From positions 61,232 to 125,231 of the forward strand of contig NZ_JAAARM010000020.1 of NCBI RefSeq assembly GCF_009908285.1: a stretch of 64,000 bases of DNA. Direction: 5' to 3'. Origin of the DNA: Pseudomonas sp. Fl4BN1 (GTDB taxonomy: Bacteria > Pseudomonadota > Gammaproteobacteria > Pseudomonadales > Pseudomonadaceae). A program made the position numbers and the translations under genes. Below the pieces are notes generated by a model. The model saw nothing but the letters and a program-made list of their open reading frames with translations. It searched no databases and was not told where the DNA came from. Shown here piece after piece: positions 25,919 to 33,167 of this stretch (the stretch's first letter is position 1; each line of letters begins with the position of its first letter).

Positions 25919-27541
25919 TTACTTGACCCAGATATGGTCGTAGTTGACCGGGATATGCACCGGGTCCACATACAGGCTGTCATCACCGCCCATGCGCGCC
26001 GAGCGCACGGTGAAGCGCTGTTCGTTGAAGATCGGCACCCAGGGCGCATCGGCCATGACCTCGGTAAAGATCTTCTTCCACAGTGCAGTGCGTTCGGCCT
26101 GCTGCTCGGGCCTGGCCATGCTGTCGGCACGCGCAGCTTCAGCGTCCAGTGCCTGGTTGCAGTACAAGGCCCAGTTCCAGCCACCCTCCACCGCGCCGCT
26201 GCAACCGAGGATCGGCCCGTAAAAGTTCGATGGATCAGGGAAATCGGCAATCCACGCCATGCCCCCGGACCAGACCATCGGCGCCTGGTCCCGGGCACTG
26301 CCGGCGGCGATCACGTTGGCCTGGGCCAGTGACTTGATCTTCACCCGGATGTTGACCTTGGCCAGGTCCTGCTGGATGGCTTGGGCAATGCGCGGCTGCG
26401 GATCGGTGTTCATCACGTACAACTCGGTGTCGAAACCCTTGGCCAGGCCGGCCTCGGCCAGGAGTTTTTTCGCGGCCTCGACGTCATAGGCATAGCCTTT
26501 GTAGTCGCCGTCGTAACCCGGCATCGACGGCGGTAGCGGCTGGTTGGCCGGGGTCGCACGGCCGTTGATGATGCGCACGATGCGATCCTTGCTGATGGCC
26601 ATGTTCACTGCCTGGCGCACCTTGAGGTTGTCGAATGGCGCCAAGGTGGTTTTCAGCGTCACGTAGCCGGTCTGCAACTGGTTGCCGGTGACCACCAAAG
26701 GCTTGAACGCCGGGTCGTTCTTGAACTGCAGGAACTTGGCCGGTGGCACGCCGTCGCCGGCAATGTCCACCTCGCCCTTCTCCAGGCGCAGCAAGGCGAC
26801 CATCGGGTCCTGGCCGACCTCGAACGTGATGCTGTCGACATGCGGCAAGCCGGCCTTGAAGTAGTCCGGGTTTTTCTTGAACACCAACTGCTGGCCCAGT
26901 TTCCATTCAGCCAGGCTGAAGGCACCGCTGCCTACCGGGTGCTTGCCAAAGTCGGCACCCCATTGCTCGACGGCCTCTCGGGGCACGATCGAGGCAAAGT
27001 TGATCGCCATCACGTGCAGGAAGGTGGCGTTGGGCTGGCTCAAGGTGATCTGCACCTGGTAGTCGTCCACCACCTCGATACCGCTCAGGTGCTCGGCCTT
27101 GCCGGCGATCATCGCCTCATAACCGACAATGGCGCTGAAGAAGCCGGCACCTGGGCTCTGGGTTTTCGGATTGACGGTGCGCTCCAGCGAGTACTTGACG
27201 TCGCTGGCCTTGAGCTCACGCCCGTTCTGGAACTTCACGCCTTTTTTCAGGATGAAGGTATAGACCTTGCCGTCGGCGGAGATGCTGTAGTCCTCGGCCA
27301 GGTCCTTTTCCAGCTCGGTGGTGCCGGGTTTGTAGTCCATCAAGGTGTCGAACAGGCTTTTGATCATCGACCAGTTCTGCCAGTCGTAGCCAATGGCCGG
27401 GTCCAGGGTGGCAACGTCGTTCTGGTAGGTCACCACCACTGTGCCGCCGGATTTGGCGTGGGGATCGATGGCATCCGCCAACAGGTTGCCAGCAAACAGC
27501 GAGGCCACAAGGCCTGCAGATAATAGTGCGGTGCGCTTCAT
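25919..27541 (-). CDS. ABC transporter substrate-binding protein (DppA/OppA-type, SBP_bac_5)
   Basis: A 540-residue periplasmic binding protein of the peptide/nickel class. The N-terminus MKRTALLSAGLVASLFAGNLLADA is a Sec signal peptide without a lipobox. Cluster C motifs include DVATLDPAIGYDWQ, FQNGRELKASDVKYSLER and the ligand-domain block ASIVPREAVEQWG. It is linked with the two permease genes, the ATPase and the acetamidase. Given the amidase neighbour and the AmiC-like sensor, the ligand is probably an amide or amide-bearing small molecule rather than a general peptide. Confidence 0.9.
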   Translation of the reverse strand: MKRTALLSAGLVASLFAGNLLADAIDPHAKSGGTVVVTYQNDVATLDPAIGYDWQNWSMIKSLFDTLMDYKPGTTELEKDLAEDYSISADGKVYTFILKKGVKFQNGRELKASDVKYSLERTVNPKTQSPGAGFFSAIVGYEAMIAGKAEHLSGIEVVDDYQVQITLSQPNATFLHVMAINFASIVPREAVEQWGADFGKHPVGSGAFSLAEWKLGQQLVFKKNPDYFKAGLPHVDSITFEVGQDPMVALLRLEKGEVDIAGDGVPPAKFLQFKNDPAFKPLVVTGNQLQTGYVTLKTTLAPFDNLKVRQAVNMAISKDRIVRIINGRATPANQPLPPSMPGYDGDYKGYAYDVEAAKKLLAEAGLAKGFDTELYVMNTDPQPRIAQAIQQDLAKVNIRVKIKSLAQANVIAAGSARDQAPMVWSGGMAWIADFPDPSNFYGPILGCSGAVEGGWNWALYCNQALDAEAARADSMARPEQQAERTALWKKIFTEVMADAPWVPIFNEQRFTVRSARMGGDDSLYVDPVHIPVNYDHIWVK

Positions 27542-27576
27542 GCTCCAGCCTCTTGCTAGGGTCGGTTGACCTTGGA

Positions 27577-28503
27577 TTAGGATTTTTTTACGTCGATACG
27601 TGGGTCGACCCAGGGAATCACCAGGTCGGCCAGCAGGTTGCCCAGGACAATGGCCACCGCCGAGACCGTGGTCACGCCGACGATCACCGGGATGTCCACC
27701 TGCTGGATCGCCTGCCAGGTCAACTGGCCGATGCCCGGCCAGCCGAACACCGACTCGACCACCACCAGGCCGCCCATGAACACGCCGATATCGATGCCGA
27801 TCATCGGGATCACCGGGATGATCGCGTTGGGCAACACATGGCGCAGGACCACCCTGGCCCGGCTCAGCCCCTTGGCCCGGGCGGTGCGAATGAAGTCCTG
27901 GTGCAACACCTCGATCATCGATGAGCGCACCATCCGCGAATACCAGCCACTGCCCAGCAGGCCCAGGGTCAGCGCCGGCAGCAGCAAGTGCTCGAGCCCG
28001 CCGTAGCCGCCCAGTGGAAACCAGTCCAGTTGCACTGCGAAGAAGTACAGAAACAGCATGGCGGCGATGAACTGCGGGGCCGAGACGCCAATGAACGACA
28101 GCGCCATCAGCGCCTTGTCCGCCCAGCTGTCACGGCGCAATGCGGCAATCACCCCCAGGGTGATCCCGATCAGCAGTTCGAAACCAATGCCGGCGGCCAT
28201 CAGCTCCAGCGAAGGACGCAAACGTGAACCGATCAGCTCGGTGACCGCGCTGCGCTGGATGTACGAGCGCCCGAGGTCACCCTGCAGCAAATTGCCCAGG
28301 TAGCTGGCGTACTGCTGATAGAACGGCAGGTCCAGCCCCAGTTGCGCACGAATCCCGGCGACCACCTCTGGTGTGGCACTGCGCCCGGCGATCTGCCGGG
28401 CCGGATCGGCCGGCAGCATGAACAGCAACAGGTAGGTGATGAAGGTCACCCCCAGCAGGATCAGTAGCGAATAACCGATGCGACGACTGATAAAGGCGAA
28501 CAT
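27577..28503 (-). CDS. ABC transporter permease (DppB-type)
   Basis: A 308-residue inner membrane permease with about six helices. The N-terminal ISRRIGYSLLILLGVTFITY and the cytoplasmic EAA loop (RTARAKGLSRARVVLRHVLP) are diagnostic of the DppB/OppB family. It starts directly at the stop of the DppC-type gene (no gap) and is 35 bases from the binding protein gene. It pairs with the DppC-type subunit and the fused ATPase to form the amide/peptide importer. Confidence 0.92.
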   Translation of the reverse strand: MFAFISRRIGYSLLILLGVTFITYLLLFMLPADPARQIAGRSATPEVVAGIRAQLGLDLPFYQQYASYLGNLLQGDLGRSYIQRSAVTELIGSRLRPSLELMAAGIGFELLIGITLGVIAALRRDSWADKALMALSFIGVSAPQFIAAMLFLYFFAVQLDWFPLGGYGGLEHLLLPALTLGLLGSGWYSRMVRSSMIEVLHQDFIRTARAKGLSRARVVLRHVLPNAIIPVIPMIGIDIGVFMGGLVVVESVFGWPGIGQLTWQAIQQVDIPVIVGVTTVSAVAIVLGNLLADLVIPWVDPRIDVKKS

Positions 28504-29352
28504 TCAGCTTCTCCCTTGCAAGGTGGGATCAAGCTCGTCGCGCAAGGCATCGCCCACCAGGTTGAAGGCCAGCGAGAGCAGGATGATGGCGATACCGGGA
28601 AAGAACACCAGCCACGGCGCCGAGGTGAAATAGGTCTGGCTCTCGAAAATGATGTTGCCCCAGCTTGGCGTGGGTGGTTGCACCCCGACCCCAAGGTAGG
28701 ACAGCGTGGCCTCCAGCAGCACCGTGGTGGAAATACCCAACGTGGCCCAGACCAGGATGGTCGGCAGCAGGTGGGGCAACAGGTGCGAGAACAGGATGCG
28801 CAACGAGCCGGCGCCCAGGGTGCGCTCCACGGCGACAAAATCCCGGGCCTCCAGGGCCACGGTTTCGGCATAGATCACCCGGGCGATCTGCACCCAGTTC
28901 ACCATGGCGATCACCAAGGCCACGATCCACACGCTGGGCTGGAAGATCGCCGACAAGGCAATGGCCAGCAGCAGCGCCGGGAATGCCATCATCAAGTCGG
29001 TAAAGCGCATCAACACACTGCCCAGCCAGCCGCGCATGAACCCGGCAGTCAAGCCGACCAGGGTGCCGATCAGCACGGCCATGCCATTGGCCAGCAGGCC
29101 GATGAACAATGACGTCCGGGCACCGTAGATCAGCCGCGACAGCAGATCGCGCCCCAACAGGTCGGTGCCCAGCCAGTACGGTGTGTGTGGCCCCAGCGGC
29201 GCACCTTCCAACGACAAGCCTTCGACAAATTGCTCCGCCGGATCGTAGGGCGTCAGCCACGGCGCCAACAGCGCCAGGGTCATCACCAGAAGGATGTAGA
29301 ACAGCGACAGCGCCACACTCGGCCGGCGGATCAGCGCACGCAACAGACTCAT
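28504..29352 (-). CDS. ABC transporter permease (DppC-type)
   Basis: A 282-residue inner membrane permease of the DppC/OppC family. Visible features are the N-terminal helix, the periplasmic YWLGTDLLGRDLLSRLIYGART block that defines the family, and an EAA loop (FVAVERTLGAGSLRILFSHLLP). The start MSLLRALIRRPS has GGGAGGG upstream and overlaps the stop of the antiterminator gene by four bases, so the regulator and transporter are made from one transcript. Longer upstream starts are rejected. Confidence 0.92.
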   Translation of the reverse strand: MSLLRALIRRPSVALSLFYILLVMTLALLAPWLTPYDPAEQFVEGLSLEGAPLGPHTPYWLGTDLLGRDLLSRLIYGARTSLFIGLLANGMAVLIGTLVGLTAGFMRGWLGSVLMRFTDLMMAFPALLLAIALSAIFQPSVWIVALVIAMVNWVQIARVIYAETVALEARDFVAVERTLGAGSLRILFSHLLPHLLPTILVWATLGISTTVLLEATLSYLGVGVQPPTPSWGNIIFESQTYFTSAPWLVFFPGIAIILLSLAFNLVGDALRDELDPTLQGRS

Positions 29353-29942
29353 GGTCGCCCTCCCCGCTCTTGCCGGGGCGCGGCGGCCAGTTCGACACAC
29401 AGCTCATCGAGGCTGCGGTTGAGCTGCATCGACAGGCCGCGCAAATGCTCATACGCCTCCTGCTCATCAATACCGCGCTCGACCATCAAGCGCGCCAGCA
29501 CCGTCGCCAGCAAGGGTCGCAGCGCCAGGCGCTGCTGCAGGCCCTCGATGCTCCGGGCATCAGTGTCCAGGCGCTGGCGCAAGGCAATCGCCATCATCAG
29601 CGTGGTGTACACCGAACCTTGGGTGATGGGTTTGTTCAGCAAGGCCGTGGCACCGAGGCCGATGGCACGCTGGATCTGCGACAGGGTCTCGTGGGGCGTC
29701 AGCGCAACGATCGGTACGCCCTCGCGGTTCAGGCGCTGCAACAGGGTGAAGCTGCTGCAGTTTTCCAGGTCGACAATCGCGGCCAAGCTGCCCGGCAGTT
29801 CATCGCTGGCGTCTTGCTGCACCGCCAGGCAGGCAATGCCCAGCCGTTGCAGGCTCTTCTCCAGGCTGGCCAGGACCCGCGGCTCACAGTCAATCAGCAG
29901 CAACGGCCCGGCGCCCGGATTCCGGCGATTGAACTGGCTCAT
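29349..29942 (-). CDS. AmiR-like ANTAR-domain antitermination protein
   Basis: A 197-residue protein with an N-terminal receiver-like domain (LLLIDCEPRVLASL ... ALLNKPI) that lacks the full acidic pocket, and a C-terminal ANTAR RNA-binding domain (RLMVERGIDEQEAYEHLR... MQLNRSLDELCVE). AmiR of Pseudomonas aeruginosa has this layout: it is held inactive by AmiC, binds the leader RNA once released and prevents termination. The start overlaps the sensor gene stop by four bases, as in amiC-amiR. A matching leader terminator and hexaloop hairpin lie before this operon, so the protein probably controls its own transcript. Confidence 0.88.
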   Translation of the reverse strand: MSQFNRRNPGAGPLLLIDCEPRVLASLEKSLQRLGIACLAVQQDASDELPGSLAAIVDLENCSSFTLLQRLNREGVPIVALTPHETLSQIQRAIGLGATALLNKPITQGSVYTTLMMAIALRQRLDTDARSIEGLQQRLALRPLLATVLARLMVERGIDEQEAYEHLRGLSMQLNRSLDELCVELAAAPRQERGGRP

Positions 29943-31078
29943 TTGATGATCCTCAGGTGCTGCGTTGGCGCCACGACGCCCAGGCCGTGGAATTCACTCA
30001 GGTCGGTGGCGGTCAGGTAAGGGTCGGCAGGCAGCGCCCGGGCCTCGCTGTGCAGCAGCACAAAGCGCCCCTGCTGCAGTTCGGCGATATGGCACGGCAG
30101 GCTGCAGTGGTTATTGCGCTCGCACACCTCCAGCGGGCCAAGCACGCTGGGCTGCGGCTGCTGGTAAAGGGTCTGGCAGATGGCTTGGGGAGCGTCGTCG
30201 CCACAGTGCGCAAATGCCTGGGCCAACAGGTGCATGGACAGGTAGGCGCCGGTGTAGAAGTGCGAATACGGGTGCAGGCCATGCAGGCGGCGCTGCTGCT
30301 GGGTGAACGTAGGGTTGACCGCTTCAAAAAAGGTCCCGCAGGAGAGCAAGCGCAGGCTGTCCACCGGGCCGACTGCCGCCAGCTCGGCTTCGGTCAGGTT
30401 GCAACTGAGCACCGGCAGCCGCAGCCCGGCCTGCTGGCAGGCGGCATCCAGCTGGCGCAGGAAGGCGTAGGAGGATTCACCCACCAGATTGTTCATGACG
30501 AACGACGGATGCTGGGCCAGCAGGTTCTGGATCAGCTCGCCGAACACGCAGGTGCCGAAGTGAAAGTAGCGCTCCCCCAGCACTTCACCGCCCGCGGCAG
30601 CCAGTACCTCGCGGGCCAGGCGGTTGCTTTCCCAGCCCCAGATATAATTCGAACCCACCAGCATGGCGCGACAGCCAAAGGCCCTCAGGGCGTAGCGCAG
30701 CAGCGGGATCAGGGTCTGGTTCGGACATGGCCCGAGGTACAGCACATTCTCGCTGCTCTCGAAACCTTCGTACGGGCAGGCATACCAGAGCAGCCCACTG
30801 TTCTGCTCCAGGTCCGGGATGATTTCCTTGCGGCTGGCCGAGGTCGGTGCACCGAACAGATGGCGAATCCCCGCCTGCATCATCTGCACCGCGCCTTCGC
30901 CATAGCGATGCAGCTGTCCTCGCGGGTTGACGTGGGTCGCGCGCAACGAAAAATCATAGCCGGGACTTGCATTGATCTCGGCGATGGCATGCAGCGCGCC
31001 CGCCAGCGCATTGCGGCCAAAGGACTTGTAGGTGCCGTCGGTGGACAGCAACAAACCGACTTCAAGGGTGCGCGGCAT
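29939..31078 (-). CDS. AmiC-like cytoplasmic amide sensor / negative regulator
   Basis: A 379-residue periplasmic-binding-protein fold without a signal peptide, close in length to P. aeruginosa AmiC. Strong family blocks are PYEGFESSENVLYLGPCPNQ and LVGSNYIWGWESNRLA. It would bind the inducer amide in the cytoplasm and release the AmiR-like protein encoded next. The start is ATG at 31078 with GGAG eight bases upstream, immediately after the leader terminator; an in-frame extension to 31204 runs through the terminator hairpin and is rejected. It heads a seven-gene operon with an ABC importer and an acetamidase. Confidence 0.88.
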   Translation of the reverse strand: MPRTLEVGLLLSTDGTYKSFGRNALAGALHAIAEINASPGYDFSLRATHVNPRGQLHRYGEGAVQMMQAGIRHLFGAPTSASRKEIIPDLEQNSGLLWYACPYEGFESSENVLYLGPCPNQTLIPLLRYALRAFGCRAMLVGSNYIWGWESNRLAREVLAAAGGEVLGERYFHFGTCVFGELIQNLLAQHPSFVMNNLVGESSYAFLRQLDAACQQAGLRLPVLSCNLTEAELAAVGPVDSLRLLSCGTFFEAVNPTFTQQQRRLHGLHPYSHFYTGAYLSMHLLAQAFAHCGDDAPQAICQTLYQQPQPSVLGPLEVCERNNHCSLPCHIAELQQGRFVLLHSEARALPADPYLTATDLSEFHGLGVVAPTQHLRIIK

Positions 31079-31090
31079 TTTCCCCACTCC

Positions 31091-31130
31091 AAAAAAAAGC
31101 CCGATCCACCAGGGTTCTGGTGGATCAGGC
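31091..31130 (-). terminator. Leader intrinsic terminator upstream of the amiC-like gene
   Basis: The minus-strand RNA reads GCCUGAUCCACCAG, loop AACC, CUGGUGGAUCGGGC, then eight U residues: a 14-bp stem with one U-G wobble. It lies 12 bases before the first gene of the operon, so it must be bypassed for expression. This is the arrangement of ANTAR-controlled leaders. Confidence 0.85.
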
Positions 31131-31141
31131 TTCGTTACCTG
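31126..31141 (-). promoter_or_regulatory. ANTAR-type antiterminator hairpin (P2-like, hexaloop)
   Basis: The RNA CAGGU-AACGAA-GCCUG forms a five-pair stem closing a six-base loop with A at loop position 1 and G at position 4, the conserved signature of ANTAR-bound hairpins. Its 3' strand GCCUG is exactly the first five bases of the terminator stem, so the two structures exclude each other. Confidence 0.65.
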
Positions 31142-31174
31142 GCGCGCAAGGCGCGTGATGTCAGCAAGACTTAA

Positions 31175-31187
31175 TGGCGCGATGCCA
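31175..31187 (-). promoter_or_regulatory. Candidate P1 hairpin of the ANTAR motif
   Basis: The RNA UGGC-AUCGC-GCCA lies about 33 bases upstream of the P2-like hairpin. It keeps A1 and G4 but closes a five-base loop, so it is a weaker match to the expected first hairpin. Confidence 0.35.
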
Positions 31188-31213
31188 GGCTTGGTGTTTA
31201 GCAATCTTATGTA

Positions 31214-31229
31214 TGAAAGAAGCGTGCCA
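31214..31229 (-). promoter_or_regulatory. Sigma54-like promoter of the amiC operon
   Basis: The minus strand reads TGGCACGCTTCTTTCA, matching the -24/-12 consensus TGGCACGnnnnTTGCA with correct spacing and one mismatch (TTTCA for TTGCA). The mismatch falls at a usually invariant G. Transcription would begin near 31202 and give a leader of about 125 bases. Confidence 0.45.
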
Positions 31230-31230
31230 T

Positions 31231-31563
31231 ATCCAAAACAGCGGGGTTGCTCGGGGCCGAGGCCAAAATACGCCCTGGTATGAAGCGCTCAACCACGCCG
31301 GGCGCACGAACTTCGTGCAGCCCTGATCGGGCTCATATTGGTAGCCAGGGTTGGCCAGCAACCGGCGGAGGAAACACCCGCGTGTTCAAGCGCTGTCACG
31401 TTATTACCCAACTCCAGCCTGAAACCTGCGCACTCAATCGACGGTGTTGTTTGCGGCAGGGTGTCCTGGCTGGGCTGGCATTGAAGTTGGCGAGCAGTGC
31501 CGCAGCTGAAATCGAGACCAGCCAGGCATTCGCCACAGCATCGCCCCCTCTCCAGTGACCCGC
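31231..31563. other. Non-coding stretch upstream of the amiC operon
   Basis: About 330 bases between the amiC-operon promoter and the terminator of the next minus-strand gene. Open frames here have no ribosome site or family resemblance. Apart from the NtrC-like site at 31304-31318 I see no supported feature. Confidence 0.5.
31304..31318 (-). promoter_or_regulatory. NtrC-like enhancer site
   Basis: GCACGAACTTCGTGC fits the NtrC pattern GCAC-N7-GTGC and is almost a perfect inverted repeat. Its centre is about 110 bases upstream of the start point predicted from the sigma54-like promoter, a normal distance for NtrC enhancers. Confidence 0.5.
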
Positions 31564-31602
31564 GAAAAACTGCGGGCAGGCCTGTTTCGAGGCCTGCCCG
31601 CA
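31564..31602 (-). terminator. Strong intrinsic terminator of the PotF-like gene
   Basis: TGCGGGCAGGCCT and AGGCCTGCCCGCA form a perfect 13-bp stem with a six-base loop; on the minus strand it is followed by GTTTTTCG. It lies 25 bases past the stop codon of the binding protein gene. Confidence 0.8.
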
Positions 31603-31626
31603 GTGCGTCTGGGTGCGACCTGGCTG

Positions 31627-32721
31627 TCAACTGCCGCTGCGCACCTTGTTCCACAAGCGGGTACGGATGCGGTCGATGTCCAGGGGCATGGCTTCCAGGG
31701 CAAACAGCTTGTCCATCATCGCCGGTGTCGGGTAGACCTTGGTATCGTCCTTGAGCGCCGGCTCGATCAGGCTGTCAGCCTGCTGGTTGCCGTTGGCGTA
31801 GTGCACGTAGTTGCTGATGCCGGCCATCACCTCAGGGCGCAGCAGGTAGTTCATGAAGGCATAACCGGCTTTTTCATCCGGTGCGTCCACCGGCATGGCC
31901 ACCATGTCGAACCAGATCGGCGAACCTTCCTTGGGAATCGAATAGCCGATCTCCACGCCGTTCTTGGCTTCCTTGGCCCGGCTTTCCGCTTGCAGGATGT
32001 CCCCGGAGAAGCCCACCGCTACGCAGATATTGCCGTTGGCCAGGTCGCTGGTGTACTTCGACGAGTGGAAGTAGCTGACATACGGCCGGACCTTCATCAA
32101 CAGTGCCTCGGCCTTCTTGTAGTCCGCAGGGTTCTTGCTGTGGTGCGGCAACCCCAGGTAGTTCAAGGCCGTGGGTATCAGCTCGGGGCCGTTGTCGAGG
32201 ATCGCCACCCCGCACTTCTGCAATTTCTGCATGTACTCGGGCTTGAAGATCAGGTCCCAGGAATCCAGCGGCGCATCGTCCCCCAGCACTTCCTTGATCT
32301 TGGCCACGTTGTAGCCGATCCCGGTACTGCCCCACAGGTAAGGGAAACCGTGCTGGTTGCCCGGGTCGTTGACCTCCAGCGCCTTGAGCAGCACCGGATT
32401 GAGGTTCTTCCAGTTGGGCAACTGGCTCTTGTCGAGTTTTTTCAGCGCCCCGCCCTGGATCTGCCGGGCCATGAAGTGGTTGGACGGAAACACCACGTCA
32501 TAACCGGATTTGCCGGTCATCAGCTTGCCATCCAGAGTCTCGTTGCTGTCATAGACGTCGTAGGTGGAACCTGTCCCGGTTTCCTTCTGGAACGCCTTGA
32601 TGGTGTCCGGGGCGATGTAGTCCGACCAGTTGTAGATCTTCACCGTATCGGCGGCCTGGGCCAGGGACGCGGCCAGGAACAAGGGGCTGAACAACAGCAA
32701 AGAGCAAGTCTTGCGGATCAT
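31627..32721 (-). CDS. Polyamine-type ABC substrate-binding protein (PotF/SpuD-like)
   Basis: A 364-residue periplasmic binding protein of the spermidine/putrescine class. A signal peptide (MIRKTCSLLLFSPLFLAASLAQA) precedes the family opening VKIYNWSDYIAPDTI; ligand-pocket blocks such as YDVVFPSNHFMAR and LWGSTGIGYN follow. The start at 32721 is supported by AGGT and the position of the signal peptide. No permease or ATPase genes are nearby, so it is an orphan that would share another transporter or act with the downstream-transcribed amine genes. An AATAACAA Crc-type motif lies 23 bases upstream. Confidence 0.9.
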   Translation of the reverse strand: MIRKTCSLLLFSPLFLAASLAQAADTVKIYNWSDYIAPDTIKAFQKETGTGSTYDVYDSNETLDGKLMTGKSGYDVVFPSNHFMARQIQGGALKKLDKSQLPNWKNLNPVLLKALEVNDPGNQHGFPYLWGSTGIGYNVAKIKEVLGDDAPLDSWDLIFKPEYMQKLQKCGVAILDNGPELIPTALNYLGLPHHSKNPADYKKAEALLMKVRPYVSYFHSSKYTSDLANGNICVAVGFSGDILQAESRAKEAKNGVEIGYSIPKEGSPIWFDMVAMPVDAPDEKAGYAFMNYLLRPEVMAGISNYVHYANGNQQADSLIEPALKDDTKVYPTPAMMDKLFALEAMPLDIDRIRTRLWNKVRSGS

Positions 32722-32743
32722 GAGTCGATACCTGTGGCTGGTT

Positions 32744-32751
32744 TTGTTATT
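32744..32751 (-). promoter_or_regulatory. Crc/Hfq motif before the PotF-like gene
   Basis: AATAACAA on the minus strand, 23 bases upstream of the ATG at 32721, matches the AAnAAnAA motif. Confidence 0.45.
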
Positions 32752-32768
32752 GGCAGGCAATCAAAGGA

Positions 32769-33110
32769 TCAGAAAATCAATACGTAGGTCTTGCGCACGG
32801 TTTCCTGGATATCCCAGATTCCGCTGCTGTTGGCCGGCAACATCAGTGCATCGCCGGCTTCTATGTTCAGGGGCTCGCCGTGGTCGGGGGTGAAGGTGCA
32901 GCGCCCCTGGATGAAGTGACAGAACTCCTGGGCGACGATCTGCCGCCGCCAGCGGCCCGGGGTGCATTCCCAGATGCCGGTCTCGACCCCGTCGTTGCGC
33001 TCGACAGCCGTCACCGAAGTCACTGCGATCGGAGTACCCAGGGGCACGGCCACCGGTGCCGATTCATCCAGGGTGACCGTGGCGGTGTTCTTGAATTGCG
33101 TAATGCTCAT
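32769..33110 (-). CDS. Cupin-domain protein (COG3450 type)
   Basis: A 113-residue single-domain cupin. Cupin motif 1 is degenerate (VAQEFCHFIQGRCTFTPDHG) and motif 2 is IEAGDALMLPANSSGIWDI. The family, often called ethanolamine utilisation-like or ureidoglycine aminohydrolase-like cupin, commonly neighbours amine oxidases and polyamine genes. It lies between the FAD oxidase and the PotF-like gene on the same strand, with AAAGG six bases before ATG. No enzymatic role is established. Confidence 0.83.
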   Translation of the reverse strand: MSITQFKNTATVTLDESAPVAVPLGTPIAVTSVTAVERNDGVETGIWECTPGRWRRQIVAQEFCHFIQGRCTFTPDHGEPLNIEAGDALMLPANSSGIWDIQETVRKTYVLIF

Positions 33111-33167
33111 GGTTGTACCTTTGGCGGGAAAACCCGAACGGACGTCGTTCGGTGCAAGAAACCTGGT

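Noticed and set aside
31079..31204. N-terminal extension of the AmiC-like protein
   Set aside because: The extension translates the leader terminator and its T-run; AmiC homologues start at the MPRTLEVGLLL position, which has its own ribosome site.
31289..31654. Minus-strand open frame of about 120 codons between the amiC and potF-like genes
   Set aside because: No ribosome site, no recognisable family, and it overlaps the strong terminator of the potF-like gene.
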